Below, in pieces: positions 56,140 to 64,000 of a stretch of 64,000 bases of DNA. Position 1 is the stretch's first letter; each line of letters starts with the position of its first letter. A program made the translations under genes and the position numbers. Under the pieces are notes generated by a model that was given only the letters and a program-made list of their open reading frames with translations, was not told where the DNA came from and made no database searches. This DNA is from Alphaproteobacteria bacterium. Its GTDB lineage: Bacteria > Pseudomonadota > Alphaproteobacteria > UBA828. The stretch spans positions 1 through 64,000 of the forward strand of contig JAJDVB010000167.1 in NCBI GenBank assembly GCA_022826345.1, written 5' to 3'.

Positions 56140-56556
56140 CTATTCCTCGTCGGCGAGCGCCGGCTCTTCGGCCGCGCCGATGGCCTCGACGGACCACATC
56201 TTCTCGAGGTTGTAGAGGGCGCGGATTTCGGGTCGGAAGACGTGCACGATGATGTCGCCGGCATCGATCAGCACCCAGTCCGCGTTGTCGCGGCCCTCCG
56301 CCGCGAGCGCGGGCGTGCCATTGTCCTTGAGCTGTTTCAGGAGCCGTTCCGCCACCGCGTCGACGTGGCGCTTGGACCGTCCGCTGGCGATAACCATGAG
56401 GTCGGCGATCGTGGTCTTGCCGTCCAGGTCGATGGTGACGATGTCCTCCGCCTTGGCGTCTGCGAGAGCGCCGGCGACGGCCCGGTGAAGTGCCTCAGAG
56501 CCGGCCTTGTCCGGTTCCCGGCGGCTGGGCCTAACAGGTTGATTCGGTGCTTCTAT
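56140..56556 (-). CDS. rsfS: Ribosome silencing factor RsfS
   Basis: 138 residues if translation starts at ATA 56556. The family core begins AVAGALADAKAEDIVTIDL and continues GKTTIADLMVIASGRSKRHV, ADWVLIDAGDIIVHVF and LYNLEKMW. The first ATG in frame (56397) is the Met of ADLMVIASG in mid-domain, so it cannot be the true start. In frame upstream there is no ATG, GTG or TTG; GGAGG lies 6 bases before ATA. RsfS binds ribosomal protein L14 and blocks subunit joining in starvation. Confidence 0.9.
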   Translation of the reverse strand: MEAPNQPVRPSRREPDKAGSEALHRAVAGALADAKAEDIVTIDLDGKTTIADLMVIASGRSKRHVDAVAERLLKQLKDNGTPALAAEGRDNADWVLIDAGDIIVHVFRPEIRALYNLEKMWSVEAIGAAEEPALADEE

Positions 56557-56576
56557 GGTGTTCCTCCAGCCTCCCT

Positions 56577-57212
56577 TTATCGGTCCGACGCACCGTTCGC
56601 GGCGCGCAACGCCGTCGCGGACGCGGGGTGCAGCGGTCCATGGATTACCATCCAGGCGGGCGGCTTGCTGCGCGCGAGCCCTGGCGCTCGGCGTTCCGCC
56701 AATCTTTGGCGTGCGAATCGTTTCGCAGGCTTAACCACACTGGCATAACGAGAGTAAGGCCAGCGGTCGACGACCGCAACGGGTATCGCCCTGAAGAGCG
56801 CGGGCCAGCGCCGCCACGCCGCGAGCGTCGGCAGGTTGTCGGCGCCGATGATCCAGACCAACCGGTGCCGCGGGAAGCGCCGCTTGAGCCGGGCGACCGT
56901 GTCGACCGAGTAGCAACTGCCGAGGCGGCGCTCGATATCGCTCACGCGGAGCCGCCGGTCCCCCGCCGCGGCCCTGGCGGCGGCGAGGCGTTCGTCGAAC
57001 GGCGCCATCCCGGCGCGGGGCTTGAGCGGGTTCTGCGGCGAGACCAGCCACCAGACCTCGTGCAGGCCCAAGCGCCTGAGCGCCAACAGGCTGATATGGC
57101 AGTGGCCCTCATGGGCCGGATTGAAGGAGCCGCCGAGCAGGCCGATCCTGCGCCCAGGCGGCCGCGCGCGCGGAGCGCTGCCCGGCACAGGCCGCGACCG
57201 CCGCCTGCGCAT
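56577..57212 (-). CDS. nadD: Nicotinate-nucleotide adenylyltransferase
   Basis: 211 residues from ATG 57212 (GTG 57218 adds 2). After an Arg/Pro-rich leader of about 22 residues comes IGLLGGSFNPAHEGHCHIS, the nucleotidyltransferase GGSFNPxHxGH motif; WIIGADNLPTLAAW and the C-terminal HPASATALRA (the S-S/A-T-x-(I/L)-R motif) complete the family pattern. It makes deamido-NAD from nicotinate mononucleotide. Lies between proA (14 bases) and rsfS. Confidence 0.93.
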   Translation of the reverse strand: MRRRRSRPVPGSAPRARPPGRRIGLLGGSFNPAHEGHCHISLLALRRLGLHEVWWLVSPQNPLKPRAGMAPFDERLAAARAAAGDRRLRVSDIERRLGSCYSVDTVARLKRRFPRHRLVWIIGADNLPTLAAWRRWPALFRAIPVAVVDRWPYSRYASVVKPAKRFARQRLAERRAPGLARSKPPAWMVIHGPLHPASATALRAANGASDR

Positions 57213-57226
57213 GGGCACGAGCGCGG

Positions 57227-58519
57227 TCAGGGGCGAACCTGCCCGTTGCCGTAGACCTTGTACTTGTAGGTGGTGAGCTGCTCGACTCCCACCGGCCCGC
57301 GCGCGTGCAGCTTGCCGGTGGAGATGCCGATTTCGGCCCCCATGCCGAACTCGCCGCCGTCGGCGAACTGGGTCGACGCGTTGTGCAGCACGATCCCGCT
57401 ATCGACGCCTTCCATGAAGCGCTCGGCCGCTGCGCCATCTTCTGTGATGATACTGTCGGTGTGGTGGGAGCCATGCTCGTTGACGTGGGCGATCGCCGCG
57501 TCGAGCCCATCCACCACGCCGACCGAGATGATCGCGTCGAGATACTCGGTTCCCCAATCGGCGTCGTTCACCGGAACCACCCGAGAGTCCATCGCCTGCA
57601 CGCGCGCATCGCCCCGCACCTCGCAGCCGGCCTCGAACAGCGGCTCCAGGATCGCGGGCAGCGTCTGCGTCACGGCGGCGTCGACCAGTAGGGTCTCCGC
57701 CGCGCCGCAGATTCCGGTTCGCCGCATCTTGGCGTTAAAGGTCACGTCGCGCGCCTTCTCGGGATCGGCGGCGGCGTGCACGTAGACGTGGCAGTTGCCG
57801 TCCAGGTGCGCCATCACCGGCACCCGGCTCTCCGCCAGCACCCGCTCGATCAGCGAGCGGCCGCCGCGCGGCACGATCAGGTCGAGCGCCTCGTCCATGC
57901 CGAGCAGGATACCCACCGCCGCACGATCGGTCGTGGGCACCAGTTGAATGCACCCTGCCGGCAGCCCGGTCGCAGCAAGCGCGGCCCGCAGCGCCCCCGC
58001 AATGGCAAGCGAGGAGTGCCAGCTCTCGGAGCCGCCGCGCAGGATCGCCGCGTTCCCAGACATCAAGCAGAGCGCGCCAGCATCGGCGGTCACGTTGGGC
58101 CGCGATTCGTAGATGATCCCGATAACGCCGATCGGCACCGACACCCGGCGGATGCGAAGCCCGTTGGGCCGCTCCCACTCGCCCAGAAGGCGGCCGAGCG
58201 GGTCATCGAGGGCGGCCACCTGCTCGACACCTGCCGCCATCGCTTCGATCCGGCCGGGATCGAGGGCGAGGCGGTCGAGCAGCGCACCGCTCAGGCCGGA
58301 GGCCTCAGCGGCTGCCATGTCCTTGGCGTTTGCCTCCAGGATCGCGGCTTCGTCGCCGCGAATCGCTTCGGCTGCCGCCTTGAGAGCACCCCGCCTCGCC
58401 TCGGCCGAGCTTGCCGCGAGCACTCGCGCCGCCGCGCGTGCCTCAGCGCCGAGCGCCATCATCTCGGCGGTGATGTCCTGGTCCGTCTCGCGGCTCCGCG
58501 CCGCCTGGGCGATGCTCAC
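57227..58519 (-). CDS. proA: Gamma-glutamyl phosphate reductase
   Basis: 430 residues of the aldehyde dehydrogenase superfamily. The catalytic Cys is in [16 protein letters not shown], with [20 protein letters not shown] and [11 protein letters not shown] binding NADPH. It reduces gamma-glutamyl phosphate to glutamate semialdehyde, the second step to proline. It overlaps the proB stop by four bases, so the two enzymes of the labile intermediate are made together. Confidence 0.96.
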   Translation of the reverse strand: MSIAQAARSRETDQDITAEMMALGAEARAAARVLAASSAEARRGALKAAAEAIRGDEAAILEANAKDMAAAEASGLSGALLDRLALDPGRIEAMAAGVEQVAALDDPLGRLLGEWERPNGLRIRRVSVPIGVIGIIYESRPNVTADAGALCLMSGNAAILRGGSESWHSSLAIAGALRAALAATGLPAGCIQLVPTTDRAAVGILLGMDEALDLIVPRGGRSLIERVLAESRVPVMAHLDGNCHVYVHAAADPEKARDVTFNAKMRRTGICGAAETLLVDAAVTQTLPAILEPLFEAGCEVRGDARVQAMDSRVVPVNDADWGTEYLDAIISVGVVDGLDAAIAHVNEHGSHHTDSIITEDGAAAERFMEGVDSGIVLHNASTQFADGGEFGMGAEIGISTGKLHARGPVGVEQLTTYKYKVYGNGQVRP

Positions 58520-59645
58520 GGTCCTTGCTCCTCGTCGAGCACGAGATCGTCGCGGTGGATCATCTCGGCGCGGCCACGGTAGCCGAGGATCCGCTCTATT
58601 TCACGGGATTTGTGGCCGGCGATATGGCGCGCATCGGCGGCCGAGTAGGCGACCAGACCGCGCCCGGTCTCGCGCCCCTGCTCGACCCTGACCGCCACCG
58701 CATCGCCCCGCTCGAACGCGCCCTCCACCGCCTTCACGCCGGCCGGCAGCAGGCTCCGACCTTTGAGCAGCGCCTGCCAGGCGCCGTCGTCGATGACGAG
58801 GGCGCCGCGGGGCTCCAACGCGCTCGCGATCCAGCTCTTGCGGGCGGCACGCGGCGTCGCGGTGGAGACGAACCAGGTCGAGCGGGCACCGCCCTCCAGC
58901 GCGGCGAGCGGGCGGTCCACCGCACCCTTCGCGATTGCCATGTGGCAGCCCGCCGCCATCGCGTGCTTGGCCGCGGCGATCTTGGTCACCATACCGCCGG
59001 CGGCACTCGGCGTGCCGATATCGCCCGCCATCGCCTCGATCCGGGGCGTAATGCGCTCGACCTTGGGGATCCAGCGCGCGTCTGCGTCGTGCCGCGGGTC
59101 GCTCTCGTAGAGGCCATCGACGTCCGAGAGCAGGACCAGCAGGTCCGCGCTCATCATCACCGCGACCCGCGCCGCGAGCCGGTCATTGTCGCCGAAGCGG
59201 ATCTCGTTGGTGGCGACGGTGTCGTTCTCGTTGATCACGGGCACGGTGCCGAGCGAGAGCAGCGTGTTGATGGTGCTGCGCGCGTTCAGGTAACGCCGGC
59301 GGGCCTCGGTGTCCTCGTGAGTCAGGAGAATTTGCGCGACCCCGATGCCGTGGCGGGCGAGCGCCGACTGATACGCGTGCGCCAGCCTGATCTGGCCGCA
59401 GGCCGCCGCTGCCTGCATCTCCTCCAGCTTCAGCGCGTCTTGAGGGAGCCCGAGATGGCGGCGCCCGATCGCGATCGCGCCGGACGAGACGATCAGCACG
59501 TCCTTGCCGCGCCCGCGAAGTTGGGCAACGTCCCGCGCGAGGCCGTCGAGCCAGGCCTCGTTGAGGGCGCCGGTCTCCGGGTCGGCAAGCAGTGCCGAGC
59601 CGATCTTGACCACGGTGCGGGATGCCTTGGCGAGCGAGGGCTGCA

Positions 59646-59646
<1 letters not shown>
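58516..59646 (-). CDS. proB: Glutamate 5-kinase
   Basis: 376 residues from ATG 59646. The amino acid kinase domain shows [48 protein letters not shown] and [13 protein letters not shown]; the C-terminal 100 residues form a PUA domain ([15 protein letters not shown]). It phosphorylates glutamate for proline synthesis and is normally feedback-inhibited by proline. Its ATG shares one base with the obgE stop (TAATG). Confidence 0.96.
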
Positions 59647-60710
<1,064 letters not shown>

Positions 60711-60968
60711 TTACGCGCTCGGCTCAACCGAGACGACCGTCTTCCCGCCGCTGCGCCGCGCGAACTTCACCTGGCCGCCGGTCAGCGCAAAAAGCGTGTG
60801 ATCGCGCCCGACCCCGACGTTCTCACCGGGGTGCCACTTGGTGCCCCGCTGGCGCGCAATGATGTTGCCAGGAATCACCGCCTCGCCGCCGAACTTCTTG
60901 ATGCCGAGGCGTCGGCCCGCCGTGTCCCGGCCGTTGCGCGAACTGCCGCCTGCCTTCTTGTGCGCCAT
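60711..60968 (-). CDS. rpmA: 50S ribosomal protein L27
   Basis: 85 residues. [20 protein letters not shown] is the canonical L27 N-terminus, which reaches the peptidyl transferase centre; [17 protein letters not shown] and HTLFAL follow. No extra cleaved leader is present. Its ATG shares one base with the rplU stop (TGATG). Confidence 0.97.
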   Translation of the reverse strand: MAHKKAGGSSRNGRDTAGRRLGIKKFGGEAVIPGNIIARQRGTKWHPGENVGVGRDHTLFALTGGQVKFARRSGGKTVVSVEPSA

Positions 60969-61627
60969 CAGCTCTTCTCCTCCGCCGGAGACTCCGCAGT
61001 GTCCTCGGCGGGCGTTTCGGTCGTCTCGTCTACCGGCGGCTCAGCCGCTTCGGCCGCTGGCGCCTCGGCTGCCGCATCCGCCGTCTCTTCCGCTGGCGGA
61101 GCAGCCGCCTCTTCTACCGGCGGCTCGGCTGGCTCCGGGGTCGCGGCCTCAGCGGGCGCGGGTGCGGCCTCCTCGGCTGTCTCGGCCGACTTCTTCCGGG
61201 TCCTCGGCTTGGCAGCGGCCTTCGCTCGCGTCGACCTCTTGGGCTTGGCGCCGGTTGCCTCTTCGCCTTCCGCTGCCGCGGCTTTCTTCTTCCGGCGCGC
61301 CTTCCGCTTTTGGCCCGCCGCCAGAATCTCGTCGATGCGAAGCACCGTGAGTTCCTGCCGGTGCCCGCGCTTGCGCCGATGGTTCTTCCGCCGCTTCTTG
61401 CGGAAGACGATGATCTTGTCGCCGCGCGTGTGTTCGACGACCGTAGCCGCCACGCGCGCGCCCTCGACCAGCGGCTGCCCCAGCGAGACGGTCTCGCCGT
61501 CGCTCATGGCCAGCACCTCGCCGAGCTCGATCGCCTCACCGGCCTCGGCCTTGAGCCGTTCCACCCGGATAACGTCGTCCGGCGCGACGCGGTACTGCTT
61601 CCCGCCAGAGCGAACCACAGCGAACAT
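60968..61627 (-). CDS. rplU: 50S ribosomal protein L21 with a long acidic C-terminal extension
   Basis: 219 residues from ATG 61627 ([14 protein letters not shown]), with GGATGG 5 bases upstream; an ATG at 61636 is also in frame. The L21 core is residues 1 to about 103 ([21 protein letters not shown]). The remaining half is low complexity: a Lys/Arg-rich stretch ([32 protein letters not shown]), then about 70 residues of Ala/Glu/Pro with repeats such as [16 protein letters not shown]. coli L21 has 103 residues, so the tail more than doubles it. First gene of rplU-rpmA-obgE. Confidence 0.94.
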   Translation of the reverse strand: MFAVVRSGGKQYRVAPDDVIRVERLKAEAGEAIELGEVLAMSDGETVSLGQPLVEGARVAATVVEHTRGDKIIVFRKKRRKNHRRKRGHRQELTVLRIDEILAAGQKRKARRKKKAAAAEGEEATGAKPKRSTRAKAAAKPRTRKKSAETAEEAAPAPAEAATPEPAEPPVEEAAAPPAEETADAAAEAPAAEAAEPPVDETTETPAEDTAESPAEEKS

Positions 61628-61722
61628 GACAACCATCCGTGTTGGGAGGAGCGGGGTGCTCCCCGCAGCGGGCGCACTATAGGCCGGGCGTCCCCGGTGT
61701 CAATCAGTGGTAGGAGCGTCCC

Positions 61723-62613
61723 TCAATCCGGCCAGCGCCGGTGCAGCCACAGCCATTGTTCGGGCCGCTCGCGGATCCAGTCTTCGAGAGTGCGATTGAT
61801 GGCGATCATGATCGCGCGGACGCGTTCCTCCCGCGCGCCCTCCTCGAGCATGGCGAGCTTGGGATACACGGTCACCCGGAAGGTCGCGCCGGCGAGCCGT
61901 TCCACCCTGATCGGCCACACCGGACAGTCGTAGCGCAGCGCGAGTGTCGCCACGGCGGGCGCGGTCATGGCATCGCGGCCGAAGAAGGGGACCGGGATGC
62001 CGGTCTTGAGCTTCTGATCCACCAGGAGGGCGGCGTGCTTGCCGGCGCCGAGCGTGCGCACCAGCTCCCGCGTCGCGTCGTGGCCCTTGGGCACGAGATG
62101 CTGCATGACCGCACCTCTGATCCGCGAGATCATGCGGTCGACGATCGGGTTGTTCGCCGCCCTGTAGACGACGGTTGCCGGGATCCCGCCCTGCTCCAGT
62201 GTGAGCGCGGCGATCTCCCAATTGCCGATGTGGCCCGAGAAGAAGATTCCGCCGGTGGCGGAGCGCTTGGCTTCGTCCAGGTGGTCGCGCCCTACGAGCT
62301 CGACCCGCCCGCCCGGCGCGTCGATGGAGAAGCGGTGGAGATGCGGGTATTCCGCAGCGACGCGGCCGAGATGGCGCCACATGCGCCGGGCACAGCGCCG
62401 AATCTCGGCGGGCGAAAGCTCCGGCAACGCGCGGACGAGATTGTCGTGGCCCTGCCGATGCACCGGGAGCATGGGTCCGATGGAGCCGCCCAGAACGGCA
62501 CCGAGAGCCGACGCCCATCCCACGGGCAGCGCGCCCAGCAGCCCGAAAAAGACATGGGCGGCGGCGGCCTCGCAGACGTGCCGCGCCGCGCGTGCCGGCC
62601 CCCGCTTAGCCAC
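61723..62613 (-). CDS. Lipid A biosynthesis late acyltransferase (LpxL/HtrB family)
   Basis: 296 residues starting at GTG 62613, overlapping the lpxK stop by 8 bases. GGIFFSGHIGNWEIAALTL carries the His-x4-Glu acyltransferase motif, preceded by a hydrophobic N-terminal anchor (AHVFFGLLGALPVGWASAL). ALLVDQKLKTGIPVPFFGRD and WLWLHRRWPD are typical of LpxL/LpxM. It adds a secondary acyl chain to lipid A at the inner membrane; which chain cannot be told. Last gene of waaA-lpxK-lpxL. Confidence 0.9.
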   Translation of the reverse strand: MAKRGPARAARHVCEAAAAHVFFGLLGALPVGWASALGAVLGGSIGPMLPVHRQGHDNLVRALPELSPAEIRRCARRMWRHLGRVAAEYPHLHRFSIDAPGGRVELVGRDHLDEAKRSATGGIFFSGHIGNWEIAALTLEQGGIPATVVYRAANNPIVDRMISRIRGAVMQHLVPKGHDATRELVRTLGAGKHAALLVDQKLKTGIPVPFFGRDAMTAPAVATLALRYDCPVWPIRVERLAGATFRVTVYPKLAMLEEGAREERVRAIMIAINRTLEDWIRERPEQWLWLHRRWPD

Positions 62614-63598
62614 GGCGGCAGCGCGTCACCAGCGGCGCCAGCAGAGATCGCAGCGCGGCCGGGTCGCGCCAGACGAGAGTGACGGAAAGCGCGTGAACCG
62701 CCGCTCTCGCGTCCGGCGGCAGCCGCACGTGGTCCTTCTCGGTCGTGACCGGCACGGCGTCCCGCTCTTTCGCATAGTCGACGATGGCCGCGATCTCTCC
62801 CGGCTTATAGCGGTGGTGGTCTGCGAAGGCATGGCGCGCGATCACGTTGCAGCCGTTTTCTGCCAGTGTCTCGAAGAACTTCTCCGGCCGTCCGATCCCG
62901 GCGAAGGCGACGACGGGCCGTTCGCGAAGCGCCCGGACCTCGTCGCCAGGTACCAGCGAAGCCTTGATCACGGGCAGGTCGTGCGGTCCGAGCGCCGCGA
63001 GTGCGCCCTCTCGGTCGGCGCCGACCAGAACCAGCGCATGCGCCCGGCTGAGCCCGCAGGCGAGCGGCTCGCGCAGCGGCCCGGCAGGCAACAGGCGGCC
63101 ATTACCGAAGCCGGCGCCGCCATCTACGACTGCGATGCAAAAATCCTTCGCCAAGCCCGGCGTCTGCATGCCGTCGTCCATGAGCAGCAAATTTGCACCT
63201 GCGGACGCCGCAGCGGCGGCTCCCGCCGGCCGGTCGCGGCAAAGCCAGGTTGGTGCCGCGCGCGCTAGCAACAACGCCTCGTCGCCGACCGCATCTGCGC
63301 CGTGGCGGGCGGGATCAACCCTGAGCGGGCCCCGCTCACTGCCGCCATAGCCGCGCGTGAGGATGTGCGGGCGGACGCCTTCCACTGCCAACAGCGCGGC
63401 GAGGGCGAGAACGGTGGGGGTCTTGCCCGCACCGCCCACCGTGAAGTTGCCGACGCAAACTACCGGACGCTCCGCCCTCGACGGCCGAGCCAGGGCGGCG
63501 TGGCTCCGCGCGCCGAGGCGATAGAGCCAGGAGAGCGGCGTCAGCGCGGCGGCGGAAACACCGCCGCGCTCAGCTGCCCAGAACGCCGGCGCGCGCAT
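62606..63598 (-). CDS. lpxK: Tetraacyldisaccharide 4'-kinase
   Basis: 330 residues. An N-terminal membrane-associating segment (LTPLSWLYRLGARSH) is followed by VCVGNFTVGGAGKTPTV, the LpxK P-loop, then LTRGYGGSERGP, VGDEALLLAR and LLMDDGMQTPGL. The C-terminal VPVTTEKDHVRLP is conserved. It phosphorylates the lipid A disaccharide at the inner membrane. Starts inside the end of waaA (29-base overlap). Confidence 0.95.
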   Translation of the reverse strand: MRAPAFWAAERGGVSAAALTPLSWLYRLGARSHAALARPSRAERPVVCVGNFTVGGAGKTPTVLALAALLAVEGVRPHILTRGYGGSERGPLRVDPARHGADAVGDEALLLARAAPTWLCRDRPAGAAAAASAGANLLLMDDGMQTPGLAKDFCIAVVDGGAGFGNGRLLPAGPLREPLACGLSRAHALVLVGADREGALAALGPHDLPVIKASLVPGDEVRALRERPVVAFAGIGRPEKFFETLAENGCNVIARHAFADHHRYKPGEIAAIVDYAKERDAVPVTTEKDHVRLPPDARAAVHALSVTLVWRDPAALRSLLAPLVTRCRRG

Positions 63599-64000
63599 CG
63601 TGGCCGCTGGGTTCGAGGTGATCGCGGATCAGGCCGAGCGCCGCCTCGGCCGCACCGCCAAGCGCAGCCGCGGCTTCGCGCGCGGCGGTCGCGCGCGAGG
63701 ACTGCGCGCCCTCGTCTTCGAGCAGGAGACGCACTGCGCCCGCGAGCGCATCCGCGTCGCTCGCCCGGTCGAGTACGCCGGCATCCTCCAGCGCGGCATA
63801 TGCCTCCGCAAAATTTTCCGTGTACGGGCCCGCGATGAGTGCGCAATCGAGCCGTGCCGGCTCCAGCGGGTTGTGCCCGCCATGGGGCGCAAGCGAGCCG
63901 CCCACGAAGGCGATGCCGGCGAGACGGTAGACCAGGCCGAGTTCGCCCAGCGTATCGACCAGAAAGACGGCAGTCTCCAGCGTGATCGTATTGTTCGCCG
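63570..64000 (-). CDS. waaA: 3-deoxy-D-manno-octulosonic acid transferase (3' part, runs off window)
   Basis: The last 142 codons. The C-terminal glycosyltransferase domain begins at the edge with ETAVFLVDTLGELGLVYRLA, followed by the diagnostic FVGGSLAPHGGHNPLEPA and a helical C-terminus. WaaA (KdtA) transfers Kdo to lipid IVA on the cytoplasmic face of the inner membrane. It overlaps lpxK by 29 bases, and the two with the LpxL-type gene form a lipid A transcript. Confidence 0.93.
   Translation of the reverse strand, partial: ANNTITLETAVFLVDTLGELGLVYRLAGIAFVGGSLAPHGGHNPLEPARLDCALIAGPYTENFAEAYAALEDAGVLDRASDADALAGAVRLLLEDEGAQSSRATAAREAAAALGGAAEAALGLIRDHLEPSGHDARAGVLGS

Overview
The window reads as a contiguous piece of a high-GC alphaproteobacterial chromosome. 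Supporting this are the pair cobS-cobT next to a short J-domain protein, the order rplU-rpmA-obgE-proB-proA-nadD-rsfS-rlmH, the etfB-etfA-hbd trio, and Gram-negative lipid A genes (waaA, lpxK, an LpxL-type acyltransferase). A Rhodospirillales-like heterotroph is my best guess, by inference only. I see no rRNA, tRNA, transposase, integrase or CRISPR array.

Layout. 1-497: 5' part of a 2OG-Fe(II) oxygenase gene, divergent from moaA and nadK. 2534-6860: an AbrB-type membrane protein followed by a valine-degradation module (isobutyryl-CoA dehydrogenase type, 3-hydroxyisobutyryl-CoA hydrolase, mmsB). 7178-14715: aldo/keto reductase, three short-chain dehydrogenases, an IlvD/Edd sugar-acid dehydratase, a HAD phosphatase and a D-2-hydroxyacid dehydrogenase, which together look like sugar-acid catabolism. 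14889-19277: a minus-strand operon of a ThDP enzyme, a FemAB-like protein and a class III aminotransferase. 19422-23851: dienelactone hydrolase, then cobT, cobS and the J-domain gene. 23947-28339: a P450, RraA-like, dehalogenase-like and GMC oxidoreductase cluster. 28340-29871: a gene-poor stretch of lower GC. 29872-37377: creatinase, propionyl-CoA carboxylase type pccB-pccA, a small monooxygenase, a second GMC oxidoreductase and a cyclophilin. 37558-41896: a complete carbohydrate-type ABC importer. 41946-50605: a TPR/2OG-oxygenase fusion, puuA-puuB-like genes and a divergent potFGHI-like polyamine importer. 50705-52459: a hydratase of the MhpD type and an F420/FMN luciferase-like oxidoreductase. 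53038-64000: etfBA-hbd and the housekeeping block.

The genes work together as a catabolic chromosome region: branched-chain amino acid, sugar acid, creatine, polyamine and propionyl-CoA use, with electrons passing from acyl-CoA dehydrogenase to EtfAB.

The most unusual signal is not a gene. Three intergenic sites (6901-7120, 12347-12561, 52613-52884) carry the same two-part element: a 51-base module bounded by inverted repeats (invariant ACCATGGTGCGGTGCACG at one end, GCGCCATG at the other), then, always on the same side and in the same orientation, an array of 9-15 units of about 10 bases built on ATCCC. A second small item is a 61-base insert with perfect 12-base inverted ends between perfect 10-base direct repeats (8017-8097). 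Two genes (the luciferase-like oxidoreductase and rsfS) appear to start at non-canonical CTG and ATA codons.
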